Source: Amblyomma americanum (taxonomy: Eukaryota; Arthropoda; Arachnida; Ixodida; Ixodidae). Taken from it: a stretch of 64,000 nt of DNA. Position numbers and translations under genes: made by a program. The stretch is taken from contig NW_027526501.1 in assembly GCF_052857255.1 (NCBI RefSeq), positions 930,001 to 994,000 on the forward strand. Reading direction: 5' to 3'. Positions 50,601-63,700 of this stretch are shown here, piece after piece (position 1 is the stretch's first letter; each line of letters begins with the position of its first letter). The notes under the pieces are model-generated. The model ran no database searches, was not told where the DNA came from, and worked only from the letters and a program-made list of their open reading frames with translations.

Positions 50601-53600
50601 TCTGAACACATCGGTTTTACAAGTGTCCAGTGATACGCGTCAAAACTTTTTCTCATAACTGCGCGAAAAGCATGTATTCGTGCTTAATACAACGAAACAA
50701 GCTGTTTTAGACCAAACGGATCTAGATATGAAGACATCGGTTTTACAAGTGTCCCTGTGATACGCGTCAAAACTTTTTCTCTTATAACTGCGCGAAAAGC
50801 ATGTATTCGTGCATAAAACAACGACACAAGCTGTTCCAGACCGAAACAAGCTAAATCTGAACATCGGTTTACAAGTGTCAGTGTGATACGCGTCAAAACG
50901 TTTTCTCATAACTGTGCGGAAAGCATGTATTCGTGCTTAATAGAACGAAACAAGCTGTTTTAGACCGAAACGAGCTAAATCTGAACACATCGGTTTTACA
51001 AGTGTCCGTGTGATACCCGTCAATATTTTTTTCTCTCATAACTGCGCGAAAAGCATGTATTCGTGCCAAAAACGACGAAACAAGTTGTTTTAGACCGAAA
51101 CGAGTTAAATCTGAACACATCGGTTTTACAAGTGTCCATGTGATACGCGTCAAAACTTTTTGTCCTATAACAGCGCGAAAAGAATTAATTCGTGCTTAAT
51201 ACAACGAAACAAGCTGTTTTAGACCAAAACGAGCTAGATCTGAACACATCGGTTTTAAGTGTTCGTGTGATACGCGTCAAACCTTTTCCTCTCATAACTG
51301 CGCGAAAAGCATGTATTCGTGCTTAATACAACGAAACAAGCTGTTTTAGACCGAAACGAGCTAAATCTGAACAATCGGTTTTACAAGTGTTCCTGTGATA
51401 CGCGTCAAAACTTTTTCTCTTATAACTGCGCGGAAAGGACGTATTCGTGATTAAAACAAAGAATCAAGCTGGTTTAGACCGAAACGAGCTAAATCTGAAC
51501 ATCTGTTTAAAAGTGTCAGTGTGATACGCGTCAAAACGTTTTCACATAACTGCGCGAAAAGCATGTATTTGTGCTTAATACAACGAAACAAGCTGTTTTA
51601 GACCGAAACGAGCTAAATGTGAACACATCGGTTTTACAAGCGTCCGTGTGATACGCGTCAATGTTTTTTCTCTCATAACTGCACGAAAAGTATGTATTCG
51701 TGCTTAATACAACGAAACAAGCTGTTTTACACGAAAACGAGCTAGATATGAACACATCGGTTTTACAAGTGACCGTGTGATACTCGTCAAAATTTTTCCT
51801 CTCATAACTGCGCGAAAAGCATGTATTCGTGCTTAATACAACGAGACAAGCTGTTTTAGATCGAAACGAGCTTGATCTAACAGATCGGTTTTGCAAGTGT
51901 TCATGTGATACGCGTCAAAACTTTTTTTCATAACTGCGCGAAAAGCATGTATTTGTGCTTAATACAACGAAACAAGCTGTTTTAGACCAAAACGAGCTAG
52001 ATCTGAACACATCGGTTTTACAAGTGTCCGTGTGATACGCGTCAAAACTTTTTTTCATAACTGCGCGGAAACCATGTATTCGTGCCTAATACAACGAAAC
52101 AAGCTGTTTTACACCGAAAAGAGCTAAATCTGAACACATCGGTTATACGTGTCCCTGTGATACGCGTCAAAACTTTTTCTCTTAAAACTGCGCGCAAAGC
52201 ATGTATCGTGCCTAATACAACGAAACAAGCTGTTTTAGACCGAAACGAGCTAAATGTGAACACATCGGTTTTACAAGCGTCCGTGTGATACGCGTCAATG
52301 TTTTTTCTCTCATAACTGCACGAAAAGTATGTATTCGTGCTTAATACAACGAAAAAAGCTGTTTTACCCCAAAACGAGCTAGATATGAACACATCGGTTT
52401 TACAAGTGACCGTGTGATACTCGTCAAAACTTTTCCTCTCATAACTGCGCGAAAAGCATGTATTCGTGCTTAATACAACGAGACAAGCTGTTTTAGATCG
52501 AAACGAGCTTGATCTAACAGATCGGTTTTGCAAGTGTTCATGTGATACGCGTCAAAACTTTTTTCATAACTGCGCGAAAAGCATGTATTTGTGCTTAATA
52601 CAACGAAACAAGCTGTTTTAGACCAAAACGAGCTAGATCTGAACACATCGGTTTTACAAGTGTCCGTGTGATACGCGTCAAAACTTTTTTTCATAACTGC
52701 GCGGAAACCATGTATTCGTGCTTAATACAACGAAACAAGCTGTTTTAAACCAAAACGAGCTAGATCTGAACACATCGGTTTTACAAGTGTCCCTGTGATA
52801 CGCGTCAAAACTTTTTCTCTCATAACTGCGCGGAAAGGACGTATTCGTGATTAAAACAAAGAAAAAAGCTGTTTAAGACCAAAACGAGCTAAATCTGAAC
52901 ATCGGTTAACAAGTGTCAGTGTGATACGCGTCAAAACGTTTTCTCATAACTGCGCGAAAAGCATGTATTTGTGCTTAATACAACGAAACAAGCTGTTGTA
53001 TACCGAAACCAGCTAAATCTGAACACATCGGTTTTACAAGTGTCCGTGTGATACGCGTCAATATTTTTTCTCTCATAACTGAGCGAAAAGCATGTATTCG
53101 TGCCAAAAACGACGAAACAAGTTGTTTTAGACCGAAACGAGTTAAATCTGAACACATCGGTTTTACAAGTGTCCATGTGATACGCGTCAAAACTTTTTGT
53201 CTTATAACAGCGCGAAAAGAATGTATTCGTGCCTAATACAACGAAACAAGCTGTTTTAGACCAAAACGAGCTAGATCTGAACACATCGGTTTTAAGTGTT
53301 CGTGTGATACGCGTCAAACCTTTTCCTCTCATAACTGCGCGAAAAGCATGTATTCGTGCTTAATACAACGAAACAAGCTGTTTTAGACCGAAACGAGCTA
53401 AATCTGAACAATCGGTTTTACAAGTGTTCCTGTGATACGCGTCAAAACTTTTTCTCTCATAACTGCGCGGAAAGGACGTATTCGTGATTAAAACAAAGAA
53501 TCAAGCTGGTTTAGACCGAAACGAGCTAAATCTGAACATCGGTTTATAAGTGTCAGTGTGATACGCGTCAAAACGTTTTCTCATAACTGCGCGAAAAGCA

Positions 53601-56600
53601 TTTATTTGTGCTTAATACAACGAAACAAGCTGTTTTAGACCGAAACGAGCTAAATGTGAACACATCGGTTTTACAAGCGTCCGTGTGATACGCGTCAATG
53701 TTTTTTCTCTCATAACTGCACGAAACGTATGTATTCGTGCTTAATTCAACGAAACAAACTGTTTTAGATCGAAACGAGCTTGATCTAACAGATCGGTTTT
53801 GCAAGTGTTCATGTGATACGCGTCAAAACTTTTTTCATAACTGCGCGAAAAGCATGTATTTGTGCTTAATACAACGAAACAAGCTGTTTTAGACCAAAAC
53901 GAGCTAGATCTGAACACATCGGTTTTACAAGTGTCCATGTGATACGCGTCAAAACTTTTTTTCATAACTGCGCGAAAAGCATGTATTCGTGCTTAATACA
54001 ACGAAACAAGCTGTTTTAGACCAAAACGAGCTAGATCTGAACACATCGGTTTTACAAGTGTCCGTGTGATACGCGTCAAAACTTTTTTTCATAACTGCGC
54101 GGAAACCATGTATTCGTGCTTAATACAACGAAACAAGCTGTTTTAAACCAAAACGAGCTAGATCTGAACACATCGGTTTTACAAGTGTCCCTGTGATACG
54201 CGTCAATATTTTTTCTCTCATAACTGCACGAAAAGCATGTATTCGTGCTTAATACATCGAAACAAGCTGTTTTAAACCGAAACCAGCTAAATCTGAACAC
54301 ATCGGTTTTACAAGTGTCCAGTGATACACGTCAAAACTTTTTCTCATAACTGCGCGAAAAGCATGTATTCGTGCTTAATACAACGAAACAAGCTGTTTTA
54401 GACCGAAAAGAGCTAAATCTGAAAACATCGGTTTTACAAGTGTCCATGTGATACGCGTCAAAACGTTTTCTCATAACTGCGCGAAAAGCATTTATTCGTG
54501 CCTAATACAACGAAACAAGCTGTTTTACACCAAAACGAGCTCGATATGAACACATCGGTTTTACAAGTGACCGTTTGATACTCGTCAAAACTTTTTCTCT
54601 CATAACTGCGCGAAAAGCATGTATTCGTGCTTAATACAACGAAACAAGCTGTTTTAGACCAAACGGATCTAGATATGAACACATCGGTTTTACAAGTGTC
54701 CCTGTGATACGCGTCAAAACTTTTTCTCTTATAACTGCGCGAAAAGCATGTATTCGTGCTTAAAACAACGACACAAGCTGTTTCAGACCGAAACAATCTA
54801 AATCTGAACATCGGTTTACAAGTGTCAGTGTGATACGTGTCAAAACGTTTTCTCATAACTGCGCGAAAAGCATGTATTTGTGCTTATTACAACGAAACAA
54901 GCTGTTGTATACCGAAACGAGCTAAATATGAACACATCGGTTTTACAAGCGTCCGTGATACGCGTCAATATTTTTTCTCTCATAACTGCACGAAAAGCAT
55001 GTATTCGTGCTTAATACATCGAAACAAGCTGTTTTAGACCGAAACCAGCTAAATCTGAACACATCGGTTTTACAAGTGTCCAGTGATACGCGTCAAAACT
55101 TTTTCTCATAACTGCGCGAAAAGCATGTATTCGTGCTTAATACAACGAAACAAGCTGTTTTAGACCAAACGGATCTAGATATGAAGACATCGGTTTTACA
55201 AGTGTCCCTGTGATACGCGTCAAAACTTTTTCTCTTATAACTGCGCGAAAAGCATGTATTCGTGCATAAAACAACGACACAAGCTGTTCCAGACCGAAAC
55301 AAGCTAAATCTGAACATCGGTTTACAAGTGTCAGTGTGATACGCGTCAAAACGTTTTCTCATAACTGTGCGGAAAGCATGTATTCGTGCTTAATAGAACG
55401 AAACAAGCTGTTTTAGACCGAAACGAGCTAAATCTGAACACATCGGTTTTACAAGTGTCCGTGTGATACCCGTCAATATTTTTTTCTCTCATAACTGCGC
55501 GAAAAGCATGTATTCGTGCCAAAAACGACGAAACAAGTTGTTTTAGACCGAAACGAGTTAAATCTGAACACATCGGTTTTACAAGTGTCCATGTGATACG
55601 CGTCAAAACTTTTTGTCCTATAACAGCGCGAAAAGAATTAATTCGTGCTTAATACAACGAAACAAGCTGTTTTAGACCAAAACGAGCTAGATCTGAACAC
55701 ATCGGTTTTAAGTGTTCGTGTGATACGCGTCAAACCTTTTCCTCTCATAACTGCGCGAAAAGCATGTATTCGTGCTTAATACAACGAAACAAGCTGTTTT
55801 AGACCGAAACGAGCTAAATCTGAACAATCGGTTTTACAAGTGTTCCTGTGATACGCGTCAAAACTTTTTCTCTTATAACTGCGCGGAAAGGACGTATTCG
55901 TGATTAAAACAAAGAATCAAGCTGGTTTAGACCGAAACGAGCTAAATCTGAACATCTGTTTAAAAGTGTCAGTGTGATACGCGTCAAAACGTTTTCACAT
56001 AACTGCGCGAAAAGCATGTATTTGTGCTTAATACAACGAAACAAGCTGTTTTAGACCGAAACGAGCTAAATGTGAACACATCGGTTTTACAAGCGTCCGT
56101 GTGATACGCGTCAATGTTTTTTCTCTCATAACTGCACGAAAAGTATGTATTCGTGCTTAATACAACGAAACAAGCTGTTTTACACGAAAACGAGCTAGAT
56201 ATGAACACATCGGTTTTACAAGTGACCGTGTGATACTCGTCAAAACTTTTCCTCTCATAACTGCGCGAAAAGCATGTATTCGTGCTTAATACAACGAGAC
56301 AAGCTGTTTTAGATCGAAACGAGCTTGATCTAACAGATCGGTTTTGCAAGTGTTCATGTGATACGCGTCAAAACTTTTTTTCATAACTGCGCGAAAAGCA
56401 TGTATTTGTGCTTAATACAACGAAACAAGCTGTTTTAGACCAAAACGAGCTAGATCTGAACACATCGGTTTTACAAGTGTCCGTGTGATACGCGTCAAAA
56501 CTTTTTTTCATAACTGCGCGGAAACCATGTATTCGTGCCTAATACAACGAAACAAGCTGTTTTACACCGAAAAGAGCTAAATCTGAACACATCGGTTATA

Positions 56601-58280
56601 CGTGTCCCTGTGATACGCGTCAAAACTTTTTCTCTTAAAACTGCGCGCAAAGCATGTATCGTGCCTAATACAACGAAACAAGCTGTTTTAGACCGAAACG
56701 AGCTAAATGTGAACACATCGGTTTTACAAGCGTCCGTGTGATACGCGTCAATGTTTTTTCTCTCATAACTGCACGAAAAGTATGTATTCGTGCTTAATAC
56801 AACGAAAAAAGCTGTTTACACCCCAAAACGAGCTAGATATGAACACATCGGTTTTACAAGTGACCGTGTGATACTCGTCAAAACTTTTCCTCTCATAACT
56901 GCGCGAAAAGCATGTATTCGTGCTTAATACAACGAGACAAGCTGTTTTAGATCGAAACGAGCTTGATCTAACAGATCGGTTTTGCAAGTGTTCATGTGAT
57001 ACGCGTCAAAACTTTTTTCATAACTGCGCGAAAAGCATGTATTTGTGCTTAATACAACGAAACAAGCTGTTTTAGACCAAAACGAGCTAGATCTGAACAC
57101 ATCGGTTTTACAAGTGTCCGTGTGATACGCGTCAAAACTTTTTTTCATAACTGCGCGGAAACCATGTATTCGTGCTTAATACAACGAAACAAGCTGTTTT
57201 AAACCAAAACGAGCTAGATCTGAACACATCGGTTTTACAAGTGTCCCTGTGATACGCGTCAAAACTTTTTCTCTCATAACTGCGCGGAAAGGACGTATTC
57301 GTGATTAAAACAAAGAAAAAAGCTGTTTAAGACCAAAACGAGCTAAATCTGAACATCGGTTAACAAGTGTCAGTGTGATACGCGTCAAAACGTTTTCTCA
57401 TAACTGCGCGAAAAGCATGTATTTGTGCTTAATACAACGAAACAAGCTGTTGTATACCGAAACCAGCTAAATATGAACACATCGGTTTTACAAGCGTCCG
57501 TGTGATACGCGTCATTATTTTTTCTCTCATAACTGCACGAAAAGCATGTATTCGTGCTTAATAGAACGAAACAAGCTGTTTTAGACCGAAACGAGCTAAA
57601 TCTGAACACATCGGTTTTACAAGTGTCCGTGTGATACGCGTCAATATTTTTTCTCTCATAACTGCGCGAAAAGCATGTATTCGTGTTAAAAACGACGAAA
57701 CAAGTTGTTTTAGACCGAAACGAGTTAAATCTGAACACATCGGTTTTACAAGTGTCCATGTGATACGCGTCAAAACTTTTTGTCTTATAACAGCGCGAAA
57801 AGAATGTATTCGTGCCTAATACAACGAAACAAGCTGTTTTAGACCAAAACGAGCTAGATCTGAACACATCGGTTTTAAGTGTTCGTGTGATACGCGTCAA
57901 ACCTTTTCCTCTCATAACTGCGCGAAAAGCATGTATTCGTGCTTAATACAACGAAACAAGCTGTTTTAGACCGAAACGAGCTAAATCTGAACAATCGGTT
58001 TTACAAGTGTTCCTGTGATACGCGTCAAAACTTTTTCTCTCATAACTGCGCGGAAAGGACGTATTCGTGATTAAAACAAAGAATCAAGCTGGTTTAGACC
58101 GAAACGAGCTAAATCTGAACATCGGTTTACAAGTGTCAGTGTGATACGCGTCAAAACGTTTTCTCATAACTGCGCGAAAAGCATTTATTTGTGCTTAATA
58201 CAACGAAACAAGCTGTTTTAGACCGAAACGAGCTAAATGTGAACACATCGGTTTTACAAGCGTCCGTGTGATACGCGTCA
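48900..58280. repeat. Tandem higher-order duplication, about 4,453-bp period (35 monomers)
   Basis: The left copy (about 48.9-53.35 kb) and right copy (about 53.35 kb onward) match at an offset of 4,453-4,454. Examples are 50,640 with 55,093, 51,531 with 55,984 and 52,470 with 56,924. The unusual GGTTTATAAGTG near 49,077 recurs near 53,540. Around 53.0 kb one monomer of 129 bp is missing relative to 57.5 kb, after which the offset becomes 4,583. Confidence 0.85.
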
Positions 58281-60700
58281 ATGTTTTTTCTCTCATAACA
58301 GCGCGAAAAGAATGTATTCGTGCTTAATACAACGAAACAAGCTGTTTTAGACCAAAACGAGCTAGATCTGAACACATCGGTTTTAAGTGTTCGTGTGATA
58401 CGCGTCAAACCTTTTCCTCTCCTAACTGCGCGAAAAGCATGTATTCGTGCTTAATACAACGAAACAAGCTGTTTTAGACCGAAACGAGCTAAATCTGAAC
58501 AATCGGTTTTACAAGTGTTCCTGTGATACGCGTCAAAACTTTTTCTCTCATAACTGCGCGGAAAGGACGTATTCGTGATTAAAACAAAGAATCAAGCTGG
58601 TTTAGACCGAAACGAGCTAAATCTGAACATCGGTTTACAAGTGTCAGTGTGATACGCGTCAAAACGTTTTCTCATAACTGCGCGAAAAGCATTTATTTGT
58701 GCTTAATACAACGAAACAAGCTGTTTTAGACCGAAACGAGCTAAATGTGAACACATCGGTTTTACAAGCGTCCGTGTGATACGCGTCAATGTTTTTTCTC
58801 TCATAACTGCACGAAAAGTATGTATTCGTGCTTAATACAACGAAACAAACTGTTTTACACCAAAACGAGCTAGATATGAACACATCGGTTTTACAAGTGA
58901 CCGTGTGATACTCGTCAAAACTTTTCCTCTCATAACTGCGCGAAAAGCATGTATTCGTGCTTAATACAACGAGACAAGCTGTTTTAGATCGAAACGAGCT
59001 TGATCTAACAGATCGGTTTTGCAAGTGTTCATGTGATACGCGTCAAAACTTTTTTTCATAACTGCGCGAAAAGCATGTATTTGTGCTTAATACAACGAAA
59101 CAAGCTGTTTTAGACCAAAACGAGCTAGATCTGAACACATCGGTTTTACAAGTGTCCGTGTGATACGCGTCAAAACTTTTTTTCATAACTGCGCGGAAAC
59201 CATGTATTCGTGCCTAATACAACGAAACAAGCTGTTTTAAACCAAAACGAGCTAGATCTGAACACATCGGTTTTACAAGTGTCCCTGTGATACGCGTCAA
59301 AACTTTTTCTCTCATAACTGCGCGGAACGGATGTATTCGTGATTAAAACATCGAAACAAGCTCTTTTAGACCGAAACCAGCTAAATCTGAACACATCGGT
59401 TTTACAAGTGTCCAGTGATACAGGTCAAAACTTTTTCTCATAACTGCGCGAAAAGCATGTATTCGTGCTTAATACAACGAAACAAGCTGTTTTAGACCGA
59501 AAAGAGCTAAATCTGAAAACATCGGTTTTACAAGTGTCCATGTGATACGCGTCAAAACTTTTTTTCATAACTGCGCGGAAACCATGTATTCGTGCTTAAT
59601 ACAACGAAACAAGCTGTTTTAAACCCAAAACGAGCTAGATCTGAACACATCGGTTTACAAGTGTCAGTGTGATACGCGTCAAAACGTTTTCTCATAACTG
59701 CGCGAAAAGCATGTATTTGTGCTTAATACAACGAAACAAGCTGTTGTATACCGAAACGAGCTAAATATGAACACATCGGTTTTACAAGCGTCCGTGTGAT
59801 ACGCGTCAATATTTTTTCTCTCATAACTGCACGAAAAGCATGTATTCGTGCTTAATACATCGAAACAAGCTGTTTTAAACCGAAACCAGCTAAATCTGAA
59901 CACATCGGTTTTACAAGTGTCCAGTGATACACGTCAAAACTTTTTCTCATAACTGCGCGAAAAGCATGTATTCGTGCTTAATACAACGAAACAAGCTGTT
60001 TTAGACCGAAAAGAGCTAAATCTGAAAACATCGGTTTTACAAGTGTCCATGTGATACGCGTCAAAACGTTTTCTCATAACTGCGCGAAAAGCATTTATTC
60101 GTGCCTAATACAACGAAACAGGCTGTTTTACACCAAAACGAGCTCGATATGAACACATCGGTTTTACAAGTGACCGTTTGATACTCGTCAAAACTTTTTC
60201 TCTCATAACTGCGCGAAAAGCATGTATTCGTGCTTAATACAACGAAACAAGCTGTTTTAGACCAAACGGATCTAGATATGAACACATCGGTTTTACAAGT
60301 GTCCCTGTGATACGCGTCAAAACTTTTTCTCTTATAACTGCGCGAAAAGCATGTATTCGTGCTTAAAACAACGACACAAGCTGTTTCAGACCGAAACAAT
60401 CTAAATCTGAACATCGGTTTACAAGTGTCAGTGTGATACGTGTCAAAACGTTTTCTCATAAACTGCGCGAAAAGCATGTATTTGTGCTTATTACAACGAA
60501 ACAAGCTGTTGTATACCGAAACGAGCTAAATATGAACACATCGGTTTTACAAGCGTCCGTGTGTTACGCGTCAATATTTTTTCTCTCATAACTGCACGAA
60601 AAGCATGTATTCGTGCTTAATACATCGAAACAAGCTGTTTTAGACCGAAACCAGCTAAATCTGAACACATCGGTTTTACAAGTGTCCAGTGATACGCGTC
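55120..60700. repeat. Block duplicated about 19.2 kb away (copy 2)
   Basis: Partner of 35.9-41.5 kb. The match ends near 60,700-60,770, where this copy joins a different monomer series (GACCGAAACGAGCTAAATGTG) while copy 1 continues into GACCAAACGGATC. Differences between copies are few, for example CACGTC against CAGGTC near 59,433. Confidence 0.87.
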
Positions 60701-63700
60701 AAAACTTTTTCTCATAACTGCGCGAAAAGCATGTATTCGTGCTTAATACAACGAAACAAGCTGTTTTAGACCGAAACGAGCTAAATGTGAACACATCGGT
60801 TTTACAAGCGTCCGTGTGATACGCGTCAAACCTTTTCCTCTCATAACTGCGCGAAAAGCATGTATTCGTGCTTAATACAACGAAACAAGCTGTTTTAGAC
60901 CGAAACGAGCTAAATCTGAACAATCGGTTTTACAAGTGTTCCTGTGATACGCGTCAAAACTTTTTCTCTTATAACTGCGCGGAAAGGACGTATTCGTGAT
61001 TAAAACAAAGAATCAAGCTGGTTTAGACCGAAACGAGCTAAATCTGAACATCTGTTTAAAAGTGTCAGTGTGATACGCGTCAAAACGTTTTCACATAACT
61101 GCGCGAAAAGCATGTATTTGTGCTTAATACAACGAAACAAGCTGTTTTAGACCGAAACGAGCTAAATGTGAACACATCGGTTTTACAAGCGTCCGTGTGA
61201 TACGCGTCAATGTTTTTTCTCTCATAACTGCACGAAAAGTATGTATTCGTGCTTAATACAACGAAACAAGCTGTTTTACACGAAAACGAGCTAGATATGA
61301 ACACATCGGTTTTACAAGTGACCGTGTGATACTCGTCAAAACTTTTCCTCTCATAACTGCGCGAAAAGCATGTATTCGTGCTTAATACAACGAGACAAGC
61401 TGTTTTAGATCGAAACGAGCTTGATCTAACAGATCGGTTTTGCAAGTGTTCATGTGATACGCGTCAAAACTTTTTTTCATAACTGCGCGAAAAGCATGTA
61501 TTTGTGCTTAATACAACGAAACAAGCTGTTTTAGACCAAAACGAGCTAGATCTGAACACATCGGTTTTACAAGTGTCCGTGTGATACGCGTCAAAACTTT
61601 TTTCATAACTGCGCGGAAACCATGTATTCGTGCCTAATACAACGAAACAAGCTGTTTTACCACCGAAAAGAGCTAAATCTGAACACATCGGTTATACGTG
61701 TCCCTGTGATACGCGTCAAAACTTTTTCTTATAAAACTGCGCGCAAAGCATGTATCGTGCCTAATACAACGAAACAAGCTGTTTTAGACCGAAACGAGCT
61801 AATGTGAACACATCGGTTTTACAAGCGTCCGTGTGATACGCGTCAATGTTTTTTCTCTCATAACTGCACGAAAAGTATGTATTCGTGCTTAATACAACGA
61901 AACAAGCTGTTTTACCCCAAAACGAGCTAGATATGAACACATCGGTTTACAAGTGACCGTGTGATACTCGTCAAAACTTTTCCTCTCATAACTGCGCGAA
62001 AAGCATGTATTCGTGCTTAATACAACGAGACAAGCTGTTTTAGATCGAAACGAGCTTGATCTAACAGATCGGTTTTGCAAGTGTTCATGTGATACGCGTC
62101 AAAACTTTTTTCATAACTGCGCGAAAAGCATGTATTTGTGCTTAATACAACGAAACAAGCTGTTTTAGACCAAAACGAGCTAGATCTGAACACATCGGTT
62201 TTACAAGTGTCCGTGTGATACGCGTCAAAACTTTTTTTCATAACTGCGCGGAAACCATGTATTCGTGCTTAATACAACGAAACAAGCTGTTTTAAACCAA
62301 AACGAGCTAGATCTGAACACATCGGTTTTACAAGTGTCCCTGTGATACGCGTCAAAACTTTTTCTCTCATAACTGCGCGGAAAGGACGTATTCGTGATTA
62401 AAACAAAGAAAAAAGCTGTTTAAGACCAAAACGAGCTAAATCTGAACATCGGTTAACAAGTGTCAGTGTGATACGCGTCAAAACGTTTTCTCATAACTGC
62501 GCGAAAAGCATGTATTTGTGCTTAATACAACGAAACAAGCTGTTGTATACCGAAACCAGCTAAATATGAACACATCGGTTTTACAAGCGTCCGTGTGATA
62601 CGCGTCATTATTTTTTCTCTCATAACTGCACGAAAAGCATGTATTCGTGCTTAATAGAACGAAACAAGCTGTTTTAGACCGAAACGAGCTAAATCTGAAC
62701 ACATCGGTTTTACAAGTGTCCGTGTGATACGCGTCAATATTTTTTCTCTCATAACTGCGCGAAAAGCATGTATTCGTGCCAAAAACGACGAAACAAGTTG
62801 TTTTAGACCGAAGCGAGTTAAATCTGAACACATCGGTTTTACAAGTGTCCATGTGATACGCGTCAAAACTTTTTGTCTTATAACAGCGCGAAAAGAATGT
62901 ATTCGTGCCTAATACAACGAAACAAGCTGTTTTAGACCAAAACGAGCTAGATCTGAACACATCGGTTTTAAGTGTTCGTGTGATACGCGTCAAACCTTTT
63001 CCTCTCATAACTGCGCGAAAAGCATGTATTCGTGCTTAATACAACGAAACAAGCTGTTTTAGACCGAAACGAGCTAAATCTGAACAATCGGTTTTACAAG
63101 TGTTCCTGTGATACGCGTCAAAACTTTTTCTCTCATAACTGCGCGGAAAGGACGTATTCGTGATTAAAACAAAGAATCAAGCTGGTTTAGACCGAAACGA
63201 GCTAAATCTGAACATCGGTTTACAAGTGTCAGTGTGATACGCGTCAAAACGTTTTCTCATAACTGCGCGAAAAGCATTTATTTGTGCTTAATACAACGAA
63301 ACAAGCTGTTTTAGACCGAAACGAGCTAAATGTGAACACATCGGTTTTACAAGCGTCCGTGTGATACGCGTCAATGTTTTTTTCTCTCATAACTGCACGA
63401 AAAGTATGTATTCGTGCTTAATACAACGAAACAAACTGTTTTAGATCGAAACGAGCTTGATCTAACAGATCGGTTTTGCAAGTGTTCATGTGATACGCGT
63501 CAAAACTTTTTTCATAACTGCGCGAAAAGCATGTATTTGTGCTTAATACAACGAAACAAGCTGTTTTAGACCAAAACGAGCTAGATCTGAACACATCGGT
63601 TTTACAAGTGTCCATGTGATACGCGTCAAAACTTTTTTCATAACTGCGCGGAAACCATGTATTCGTGCTTAATACAACGAAACAAGCTGTTTTAAACCAA

